A DNA stretch of 64,000 bases from an uncultured Muribaculaceae bacterium (GTDB lineage: Bacteria > Bacteroidota > Bacteroidia > Bacteroidales > Muribaculaceae), in NCBI GenBank assembly GCA_910584365.1, contig CAJUAF010000006.1, positions 62,001 through 126,000 on the forward strand, read 5' to 3'. Of this stretch, positions 42,392 through 50,164 are shown one piece after another. A program made the translations under genes and the position numbers. How positions within the stretch are numbered: position 1 is the stretch's first letter; each line of letters begins with the position of its first letter. A model generated the notes under the pieces. The model did no database searches and was not told the DNA's origin. It worked only from the letters and a program-made list of their open reading frames with translations.

Positions 42392-42464
42392 AGCCGCGAG
42401 TGGGACTCGAACCCACGACCTTTTCGTTACGAATGAAATGCTCTACCGACTGAGCTATTGCGGC
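42392..42464 (-). tRNA. tRNA-Thr, anticodon CGT
   Basis: A 73-base cloverleaf: acceptor GCCGCAA with TCGCGGC, D-arm GCTC/GAGC, anticodon loop TTCGTAA (anticodon CGT, reads ACG), T-arm GTGGG TTCGAGT CCCAC, discriminator T, and no encoded CCA. Two A-C mismatches are present, at acceptor position 6-67 and anticodon-stem position 31-39. Confidence 0.93.
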
Positions 42465-42497
42465 TGAAATTGCAGGAGCATTGTCCTAAAAGCACTG

Positions 42498-42529
42498 CAA
42501 AGGTAATAACTTTCCATGACAAATCCAAA
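42498..42529 (-). promoter_or_regulatory. tRNA-Thr promoter
   Basis: On the minus strand, TTTG (42526-42529), 20 bases, then TACCTTTG (42498-42505). The start would be near 42491, about 27 bases before the mature tRNA. Confidence 0.65.
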
Positions 42530-42640
42530 CCATTTGCGTATTTCCGGTATTTTTCCGGTATTTTTCGGATTGTATATCTGTTCGGAATCAAGCCGGAATA
42601 CATCAGGAATCGGGAGGCGGACAGGCATAGCGTAAAACAG

Positions 42641-42672
42641 GAGGCGCGCCTCCCGGGGGGGAAACGCGCCTC
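42641..42672 (-). terminator. second terminator hairpin of the SusC/SusD operon
   Basis: Perfect eight-base arms GAGGCGCG (42641-42648) and CGCGCCTC (42665-42672), followed on the minus strand by CTGTTTTA. Confidence 0.65.
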
Positions 42673-42683
42673 TTATAGGGGGG

Positions 42684-42714
42684 CCTCAGTCGCGGGAGAA
42701 CCGCGATACTGAGG
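42684..42714 (-). terminator. first hairpin after the SusC/SusD operon
   Basis: Arms CCTCAGT-CGCGG and CCGCG-AT-ACTGAGG, with a two-base bulge, 13 bases past the stop of the operon's last gene. There is no U-run; with the next hairpin it forms a tandem pair. Confidence 0.55.
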
Positions 42715-42727
42715 ATTCAGGGGTCAA

Positions 42728-44431
42728 TTACATATTGAAGTTGATGTCGAACATTCTCTTGGCAATCAGCACACCACCGTCGAAACGCTTGTGGAGATTG
42801 GTCTTGGTGATGTTGCGGGCTCCGGGTTCTACGAAGTTGGAGGGAGCGGGAGCATCGCCGGTGGGGAGAACGAGCTTACATCCGGGCGAGTTCATCTCCG
42901 ACGGGATGTAGGACTGAACGGAGTTTCCGTCGGAACCCATCGCATAACCGTAGAGGTTAGCGAGCGAGATTACGTTGTCCTCCATGGTGTCGTTCAGACC
43001 CTGGGCGACAATCTGACTCGGTGTCAGTTCCTGCTGTGCGTAGTAGAGGTAGAAGGAAGCGGCATTGATTACCGAGAAATCGTAGAATTTCTTGCCGACC
43101 TTGACTACGTTACCGGTCTTGGAGAGGGGAACAAGCACCATATTGGGATCCGAAGCATCCAGCTGGACATAATAGTCTTCATCGGTAGGATATTCTTCAG
43201 GCCACCAGTTGGTATAGGGATTGACCATACGGTACATATCAGGATTGTTGATATTCTGCTGGACAGGTACCTGATAGGTGATCGTCTTACCCTCGGTGTT
43301 CCAGTAAAGGATACCTTCGGTATAGGAGCCCATGCCGAGATCGTTCCAGGCTTTCTTTTCCTTACCGCCGGGGAAGAGAATCTGCAGCTCCTTACCGTTG
43401 GCAACGGTTACGGGGCCGTGGCTTACGTAGAAGTGTTCGTCGGGGAATACGATAGTGTTGGGGTACTCGACGCCGTCAACTTCCTGAGTCTCATAAGTAG
43501 CAGTTGCACCGCCTGCGCTGGGATATACACGCTCGCCTGTGTCAAGGTCCTCGTTAAGAATGGCACCGGCAGCACGGTCCCAGTATGTAATCTGTCCGTA
43601 TTCGGGAGACAGTACATAATATGTGTCATACAGGGGCTGTGGTTTGCCGGTCCTGTCGCAGAGGTAGACATTATTGGGGTCCGAAGCATTGATGTACATG
43701 ATGTTCACAACGTCGCCGCCGACATACTGGAAGGAATCGCCGCTGGAGTTGGTGAACATATTGGCATAAGGAGTCAGAACTCGGAAGATGCCTTTCGAGA
43801 TGGGGTTCGACTGGATGGTAACCTCAAATTCAAAAGGATCATTGCCTCCGCTGAGGGAGAAGCCGGAGTAGATCAGCAGATCGATGAACTTACCGGTAGT
43901 CTCACCCTTGGGTCCGACAACGTTCTCCCAGGGAATGAACATCGCCGAAACATCGGCTGTAGTCTTGAAATAAGGAGAATCCTCACCCTCGGTGGCGAGC
44001 TTGAAGATATATTCCTTACCGGCGTTGGCAGCCATATCTTCCCACTTGTAGGTAACTTTGATATTGGCTGTACCTTCGCCTTTGGCGAAAGTCACGGGGA
44101 GAGTTACCGAACTGTTGTCGCCGCTGACAGTGGGATTGACGTTCTGGGGATTGCCATCGGCGTCAATAAGCACGTATGTGAAGTAATTTCCGTTCACGTC
44201 GCACTTGACATCGACTGTGGACGCTTCTGTGGTGTTGGCGCGGTAAACGGGAATGGAGAACTCAGTCTGATTCTCGTCGATAATCACTTCATCGTCGGAG
44301 TCCAGCGAGAAGTAAGCCGCGGGAGTGGGGACCGGTGCGGCGGGAGTGTACTCCTGATCGGCAGCCTTGTCACAGGAGGTCAACATCAGCGCCATCGCCC
44401 CGAACCCTATGGTTAATTTATTGAATTTCAT
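42728..44431 (-). CDS. surface lipoprotein of a SusC/SusD operon
   Basis: A 567-residue lipoprotein (signal MKFNKLTIGFGAMALMLTSC) with a proline-rich spacer (about residues 28-40). A beta-rich region near 40-170 resembles a Calx-beta or immunoglobulin module (DENQTEFSIPVYRANTTEAS), and the larger C-terminal part is unassigned. It is the third gene of the operon, where SusE/F-like or SGBP lipoproteins usually sit, so I infer surface ligand binding. No catalytic motif is seen. It shares the strongly biased codon use of the two preceding genes. Confidence 0.78.
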   Translation of the reverse strand: MKFNKLTIGFGAMALMLTSCDKAADQEYTPAAPVPTPAAYFSLDSDDEVIIDENQTEFSIPVYRANTTEASTVDVKCDVNGNYFTYVLIDADGNPQNVNPTVSGDNSSVTLPVTFAKGEGTANIKVTYKWEDMAANAGKEYIFKLATEGEDSPYFKTTADVSAMFIPWENVVGPKGETTGKFIDLLIYSGFSLSGGNDPFEFEVTIQSNPISKGIFRVLTPYANMFTNSSGDSFQYVGGDVVNIMYINASDPNNVYLCDRTGKPQPLYDTYYVLSPEYGQITYWDRAAGAILNEDLDTGERVYPSAGGATATYETQEVDGVEYPNTIVFPDEHFYVSHGPVTVANGKELQILFPGGKEKKAWNDLGMGSYTEGILYWNTEGKTITYQVPVQQNINNPDMYRMVNPYTNWWPEEYPTDEDYYVQLDASDPNMVLVPLSKTGNVVKVGKKFYDFSVINAASFYLYYAQQELTPSQIVAQGLNDTMEDNVISLANLYGYAMGSDGNSVQSYIPSEMNSPGCKLVLPTGDAPAPSNFVEPGARNITKTNLHKRFDGGVLIAKRMFDINFNM

Positions 44432-44510
44432 ATCTTGGATTTTATCTGTTGGAAGATATTTCGATTACTGAAAGAAGAGAGAATTGTCCGTAAGGTAAAC
44501 AGCAGGGGGA

Positions 44511-46163
44511 TTATTCGGTGTCCACTACTGCGTTGGGCTTGACAGCACCGTTGCTGACTACGCCGATGAGGGGGTTGTTCTGAGCCTCGTCGAGGATGAT
44601 TTCGAAGAGGAGTACAGGGTCATCGGGAGCGACTACGTAAACAAGTGTGGGGTCGAAACCACCGCCGCGGCGGTCGATGCCTTTCTGGAAGCGCATGATG
44701 TCATAGTAGCTGAATCCTTCGCCCCAAAGCTCGATACGGCGCTGTTTCCAGATTTCATCACGGAAGATATCCACGGAAGCGGCGTTGCATACATAGTTGG
44801 GCTGACGGTAGGCGGAGACGAAAGTTGTCAGAGTCTGGGCACCTACGGCGGGACTCTTCATACCCTGGGCCTCGGCAAGAATCAGATACATTTCCTCAAC
44901 ACGCATGAAAGGAACGTCCTGGTCGTTGACGTTGTCACCCGAACCGGGGGAGTCGTTGTGGGCACCGAACTTGACAGTCATGTAAGGAGAGAAGTCAGAC
45001 AGACCGTTGGCGGAAGGATTCTTGAGATACTCCTGGTAAGCGGAGGGGAGAGTGTTGGGCATCTCGAGGTCATTGAACCACCAGTTCTTGCGGACGTCGT
45101 TCTGGGGAATGCTCTCATAGAGTTTCTTGTTGATACAACGGTACACACCGGCCGAGGGATAAGTCTGGTCGGGGAACCAGGGGGTCATCTGGCCAGCCCA
45201 TCCTACCAGACCGGCAACGCTACCCTGGGGATCGGTATAGAATCCCCACATCCAGGCTTTGTCGTTGATATCCTTGAAACCGGGCTTGGAAACGTCTTCC
45301 ATCGAGTAAGGTTCAAGTCCCTTGGCAGCAGCCATATCAATGGCAGCCTGAGCGGCGGTGGCGGCGTTGTCGTAATCCTGCATGAACAGGTAGGCGCGGG
45401 CCTGAAGACCCTTTACGACAGCCTGGTCAACGAAAGTCTTGGTGAGGTTACCGCCTGCCTGCGATTCGCGGGTGTAACCGGCAGCCTGAGCCTTGTCGAG
45501 CAGGGCAAGAGCTTCGTTGTAGTCGCTGAGAATCTGAGCGTAGATTTCGCGGCCGGAAGCACGGGCCATACCGTCGGCGGCAGCCTGGTCGAGGTTCTGC
45601 TCGGTCAGCACGGGCACGGTGGGAGCATCGGGATTCTTGGCGTAGGTGAACTGATACATCTGGGCGAGGTTGAAGTAGCACCATCCGCGGAAAGCGAGCG
45701 CCTGGGCGCGGAAGTACTGCATCTGGCCGTTCTCCACCGCGGGATCAATCAGGGCGCAGATAGAGTTACAGTTGTTGATCATGTTGTACCATGTACGCCA
45801 GAAGATCAGGTTGTCAAAGTAGGTACCGCCGAAGTCCGACATCTCCAGGGCTGCGGTGTACCACTGGTAACCCAGCAGAGCCGACGCCATATCCTGGCCG
45901 CGGTGGTCAAGAATCAGGAAGATTGAAGGTACACCGAAGTCGGTATGAATGTTACGGGAAGAGCCGAAGAGAGCGAAACGGGACGAAGCCATCGTCGGGA
46001 GAGAGTTTACCGAAGCCGAAGCCATCTCGGGATTGTTCTCGATAATCTCTTTCTTCTGGTCCTCCGTGATCATGTTGCTCATGGGAGCCTGGTCGAGGTC
46101 GTTACAACCGGACAAGGCGACAGCCCCGAGAGCGACAGCGAAGATTGATTTTATATTTTTCAT
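44511..46163 (-). CDS. SusD/RagB family lipoprotein
   Basis: A 550-residue lipoprotein (MKNIKSIFAVALGAVALSGC) with the tetratricopeptide-like SusD fold (AQALAFRGWCYFNLAQMYQF is the characteristic helix) and the C-terminal pattern VPFMRVEEMYLILAEAQGMK followed by RRIELWGEGFSYYDIMRFQK. It forms the lid of the SusC-type transporter encoded 23 bases upstream. The ligand may be glycan or peptide. Confidence 0.95.
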   Translation of the reverse strand: MKNIKSIFAVALGAVALSGCNDLDQAPMSNMITEDQKKEIIENNPEMASASVNSLPTMASSRFALFGSSRNIHTDFGVPSIFLILDHRGQDMASALLGYQWYTAALEMSDFGGTYFDNLIFWRTWYNMINNCNSICALIDPAVENGQMQYFRAQALAFRGWCYFNLAQMYQFTYAKNPDAPTVPVLTEQNLDQAAADGMARASGREIYAQILSDYNEALALLDKAQAAGYTRESQAGGNLTKTFVDQAVVKGLQARAYLFMQDYDNAATAAQAAIDMAAAKGLEPYSMEDVSKPGFKDINDKAWMWGFYTDPQGSVAGLVGWAGQMTPWFPDQTYPSAGVYRCINKKLYESIPQNDVRKNWWFNDLEMPNTLPSAYQEYLKNPSANGLSDFSPYMTVKFGAHNDSPGSGDNVNDQDVPFMRVEEMYLILAEAQGMKSPAVGAQTLTTFVSAYRQPNYVCNAASVDIFRDEIWKQRRIELWGEGFSYYDIMRFQKGIDRRGGGFDPTLVYVVAPDDPVLLFEIILDEAQNNPLIGVVSNGAVKPNAVVDTE

Positions 46164-46186
46164 TTTTGGAATCGCAATGAGTTAGT

Positions 46187-49100
46187 TTAGAAAACAACCT
46201 TGATACCGCCGGAGATAGTGCGGATGGGAGAGTAGGCCGAATATCTCGACGACGTTCCGAGGGCCATACGGGGATCAAGACCTTTGCGCTTGGACCAGAG
46301 AGCTACGTTCTCGGCGGCGCCATAGACGCGGACAGACTCGATGCCGAGTTTGGCGGTCCACTTGCCGGGGAGAGTGTAACCCAGGGTGATGTTGTTGAGC
46401 GCAAGGTAGTTGGAGCTGATAAGATTGAAATCGGTCGTACCTTCACCGAGAGTATAGCTCGACTGGGCGTCAAGTTTCGGAATATTGGTGTCGCGGTTCT
46501 CGGGAGTCCAGGCCTGGAGCATATCGGTGTGGAAGTTCGTACCGAGGTTCTCGATAGCACCCTGGTGCATGAGGGCGCCGTACTGCTGGTCGAAGATGCG
46601 ACCGCCTACCTGGTAGCTGAACTGGATGCCGAAGTCGAAGCCGAAGAACTTCACGTTTGTACCGAAACCTCCGTAGAATGTGGGAAGCACGTTGCCGGTC
46701 TCCTTACGATTGTTGGCGTAGGCGTGGTCGTAGTTGGGACTCTTGTATTCGGGAGTGTAACCTACGATCTTACCTTCATCGTCAGTGATGGGGTCGCGGT
46801 CCCAGTAGAGAGGCTCACCGTTTTCGGGGTTGACGCCGGCATACTGTACGAGGTAGTAGTTGTACTGCGACTCGCCTTCCTGCCATACGGTCATACCGCG
46901 GAGGATGCGGCCGCCGGTCTCGGGATTGAGCTTGATGATCTTGTTGCGGATCCAGGTACCGTTGAAGTTGAGGTCCCAGGTCACGTTGCGGGTGGAAATC
47001 GGACGGTAGTTGAGTTCGATTTCAAGACCGTAGTTGCGGAGGGAACCTACGTTCATCGGGAAGTATTCGTAACCGAGCGAAGGAGCTACCGGACGCCAGT
47101 AGAGCATATCGGAAGTCTGGCGCTGGAAGTATTCCACAGTTCCGGAAAGTTTGCCCTGCCAGAGGCTGAACTCGATACCGCCGTTGAGGGCGTTGGAGGT
47201 TTCCCAGGTCAGGTCGGGGTTACCTTTGGCGTGGTTGTCGTAGAGCTTACCGTCGGACCATGCGGTCTCACCGGAGATGATGAACTTGTCGAGGTATGCG
47301 TAGTAAGTTCCGATGTTGTCGTTACCCTGCTGGCCGAAAGAGAACTTCACTTTCAGAAGGTCGAGCCAGGTAGCGGTGGACTGCATGAATTTCTCCTTCG
47401 AGGCATCCCAGGCGGCGGAGAGGGAGTAGAAGTTACCCCAGCGCTTGTCGGGAGAGAAACGGGAGGATGCATCGCGACGGTAGGAGACGCTGGCGAAGTA
47501 CTTCGAGTCGTAGTCATAGTTGATACGTCCGAAGATACCGCGGGTGGTGTAGTTGGTGGGGTTACCGCCACTGCTGCGGCGCTGCTCGTTGTTGAGGGTA
47601 TTGCTTACAGCCCAGCTGTTGGGGTCATAGAGGTTGGTACCGCTGGCCACGAGGGATTCGGCGTTGAGGTCGTAGCTTTCATAACCCAGCAGGAGGTCGG
47701 CGTGGTGTACATCGAAGAAAGTCTTGCGGTATGTGGCCAGGGCCTGGAGGTTAAGACCGCGGGTACGGGTGAAAGCCTGCTGGGCGGTACCGCCGTAGGA
47801 AGCGGGCATACCGAAGTAGGGGTTGCTGATGGCGTGCAGACGGGTATTGTCGAGGAAGTAACCTACGGTACCGGTAACATCGAGGTTCTCGATGGGAGTC
47901 ACTTTCGCATACCATTTTGCGGAAAGGATGTCCTTCAGGGTGTCGTCGGTATCATAGATGAAAGTACTTGCGGCGTTACCTCCGGACATATAGCGGCGGC
48001 TGGTGCCGATGGCGTACTTACCGTCACCGTAGTCGTAGATGGGGTTGCCGGTGTGGGTGTCATACATGATGGCGCCGCTGGCGTCGCGCACATAGATGGG
48101 ATATACGGGAGCCACGGAGTTACAGAAACCGAAGGCGTTTTCTGCGTTACCGGTGTCACCGTCCTGGTTGGAGGGATAACCCATTTTTACATGATTGTAG
48201 GCGATCGAGGTTCCGACGGTCAGCCACTTCTTGGCCTGGTAGTCGGCACCCACGCGGGAGGAAAGACGGTTGTAGAAAGAACCCTTGATGATACCGTCGT
48301 CACCGAGGTAGCCGAAGCTGCCGTAGAACTTGAAGCGGTCGGAACCGCCGGAGATGGTGACGTTGTATTCCTGACGGAGGCCGTGGATGAAAGTTTCCTT
48401 AGCCCAGTCGTCGGGGATGATATAGTTTGTTCCGTTGTTGTAGCCGAGGGTGGCGGCGGGATTGAGCTTGCCGTTGGTACCGATCAGCTGTTGTCCTGCG
48501 GGGATGGTCCAGATCTGATAGCCGGGACCGAAAGCGGAGGGCATCATGCCGTTGGCATATGTATGGGCGGCGGCAGCGTCCTGAGCCTGGTGGTAATAAT
48601 AACCGTTGCGCAGGGACTGGTAAGCCATTTCTGTATAGAGAGCGGGATCCTTGATTACATCGTAGGTGCCGATTTCGCGGGAGTTGGAACCCCACTTGGC
48701 GTCAACGGTAACCACGGCGTCGCCGGCTTTACCTTTCTTAGTGGTGATAAGGATCACACCGTTGGCACCGCGGGCACCGTAAAGGGCGGCGGCGGCGGCG
48801 TCCTTGAGGACGGTCATCGACTCGATATCGTTAGTGTTCAGCGAAGCTACATCGCCGTCGAAGGGCATTCCGTCAACTACGTACAGAGGCTTCGTTGAGG
48901 CATTAAGCGAACCGACACCACGGATATACACTGTGGGAGAGGTACCGGGCTGGCCGTTGGTGGTCAGCACCTGCGCACCGGCAACAGTACCTGCCAGGGC
49001 CGAAACAGCGTCAGTAACCTGGCGCGACTCGATCTGCTCTGCTTTCACAACAGAAGCGGATCCGGTGTAGGCGCTCTTCTTAGCCGTACCGTAAGCGACG

Positions 49101-49414
49101 ACCATGACCTCGTCGAGATTGTTCTCGGAGTTGTCGAGCTTAACAGTGACATCCTGGCCGGCATTCACTGTCTGCTCAATCATACCTACGTAAGAAACCT
49201 TAAGCTTGGTTACCTGGGCAGGAACGGTCAGAGTGAACTTACCGTCAAGGTCAGTTGAAGTACCTTGACCGCCGCCAACCGGCATTACGGTCGCCCCGGG
49301 AAGGGGTTCGCCGTCACCGGCAAAAACGACCGTACCGGACACGACCTTAGTCTGCGCCACCGCACAGATAGTCATGAGAAGCACCGTCGTCATCAATAGA
49401 AACAGCTTTTTCAT
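46187..49414 (-). CDS. SusC/RagA-family TonB-dependent receptor
   Basis: A 1075-residue outer-membrane receptor with signal peptide (MKKLFLLMTTVLLMTICAVA), carboxypeptidase-regulatory-like domain (VVSGTVVFAGDGEPLPGATV), plug (VTDAVSALAGTVAGAQVL, YVVDGMPFDGD, MTVLKDAAAAALYGARGANG) and barrel ending GGIKVVF. Its codon use is very uniform (for example nearly all AAG for lysine), as expected for an abundant protein. Its promoter lies 183 bases upstream (49597-49627), so the mRNA has a long leader of about 175 bases. It is divergent from a secreted subtilisin-like protease gene. Confidence 0.95.
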   Translation of the reverse strand: MKKLFLLMTTVLLMTICAVAQTKVVSGTVVFAGDGEPLPGATVMPVGGGQGTSTDLDGKFTLTVPAQVTKLKVSYVGMIEQTVNAGQDVTVKLDNSENNLDEVMVVAYGTAKKSAYTGSASVVKAEQIESRQVTDAVSALAGTVAGAQVLTTNGQPGTSPTVYIRGVGSLNASTKPLYVVDGMPFDGDVASLNTNDIESMTVLKDAAAAALYGARGANGVILITTKKGKAGDAVVTVDAKWGSNSREIGTYDVIKDPALYTEMAYQSLRNGYYYHQAQDAAAAHTYANGMMPSAFGPGYQIWTIPAGQQLIGTNGKLNPAATLGYNNGTNYIIPDDWAKETFIHGLRQEYNVTISGGSDRFKFYGSFGYLGDDGIIKGSFYNRLSSRVGADYQAKKWLTVGTSIAYNHVKMGYPSNQDGDTGNAENAFGFCNSVAPVYPIYVRDASGAIMYDTHTGNPIYDYGDGKYAIGTSRRYMSGGNAASTFIYDTDDTLKDILSAKWYAKVTPIENLDVTGTVGYFLDNTRLHAISNPYFGMPASYGGTAQQAFTRTRGLNLQALATYRKTFFDVHHADLLLGYESYDLNAESLVASGTNLYDPNSWAVSNTLNNEQRRSSGGNPTNYTTRGIFGRINYDYDSKYFASVSYRRDASSRFSPDKRWGNFYSLSAAWDASKEKFMQSTATWLDLLKVKFSFGQQGNDNIGTYYAYLDKFIISGETAWSDGKLYDNHAKGNPDLTWETSNALNGGIEFSLWQGKLSGTVEYFQRQTSDMLYWRPVAPSLGYEYFPMNVGSLRNYGLEIELNYRPISTRNVTWDLNFNGTWIRNKIIKLNPETGGRILRGMTVWQEGESQYNYYLVQYAGVNPENGEPLYWDRDPITDDEGKIVGYTPEYKSPNYDHAYANNRKETGNVLPTFYGGFGTNVKFFGFDFGIQFSYQVGGRIFDQQYGALMHQGAIENLGTNFHTDMLQAWTPENRDTNIPKLDAQSSYTLGEGTTDFNLISSNYLALNNITLGYTLPGKWTAKLGIESVRVYGAAENVALWSKRKGLDPRMALGTSSRYSAYSPIRTISGGIKVVF

Positions 49415-50164
49415 ACACTAAATAATATTAAACATAAATTTTTATAATTTCTACAACTGAATATCAAAGAGTTACACATCCCTTAAGAACAGTCTCGAAA
49501 GAAACTGCTTATAATCCTTCGTTTTGTTTTCTCTTCATCTTACGATTTTTAATGTCCCGAATCGCCTGGCGGAGCTATTCTGACACTGTTATTTTGCAAA
49601 GTTACTACAAAATGCCAATAAACCAAACCTTTTGAAAACTTTTTTTACGGGTTTTAACGCAAAAAGTTTTCATGTTGTAAAACATAGCTCTTTAAATATC
49701 TTTATACGCCCCAATAAATCAGCTATTTAGAGCAATTTTTAACCGACCGCGCTTTTTTACATTACTTTGCAGCAAAAAAGCAAGCGACAAACGACTGTTA
49801 ATATTTCTAAAATCAAGGCTTTTTCACCATCCCATCCCCGAATTTTCCACGCACCCGCGGCGCGGTCCACCCCCGGCCATCCTCCCTGCCAGCCGTACAA
49901 TCCAAGATCCGGACACACTGTCATAAAAAATCTAAAATCAGCTTACATTTGCATTTTTTAGGCTGAGACTCATGGTTTTTTGAACGGAAATTATTACCTT
50001 TGTCAATCGCTCTACACTATTATATGTAAATAATAGGCGAAAGAACGTAGCCTTCCGGGCAGACCAATAGCATTACACCTTATTATATATAACACGTAGA
50101 TGGCTCCGGCCATCCCGGACAATCCATCACTCAAAGGAAAAAGAAACATAACTTTAATAGAAGG
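49415..50164. other. 750-base divergent intergenic region
   Basis: The left part is the long leader of the SusC-like gene with its promoter at 49597-49627. The right part has a -7 box TACCTTTG (49995-50002), and possibly TACATTTG (49944-49951), for the protease gene, followed by a leader of about 155 bases. The middle (49630-49940) is AT-rich, and I find no credible ORF or RNA structure in it. Confidence 0.5.
49597..49627 (-). promoter_or_regulatory. promoter of the SusC/SusD/lipoprotein operon
   Basis: On the minus strand, TTTG (49624-49627), 19 bases, then TAACTTTG (49597-49604): a full consensus match. Confidence 0.7.

Noticed and set aside
46529..48898. 789-codon open frame antisense to the SusC-like receptor
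   Set aside because: Same reason: complete overlap with a certain gene, valine/glycine-rich shadow translation, no start signals.
49767..49961. 64-codon frame in the 750-base intergenic region
   Set aside because: Basic, low-complexity translation with no promoter-linked start and no family; probably chance in AT-rich DNA.
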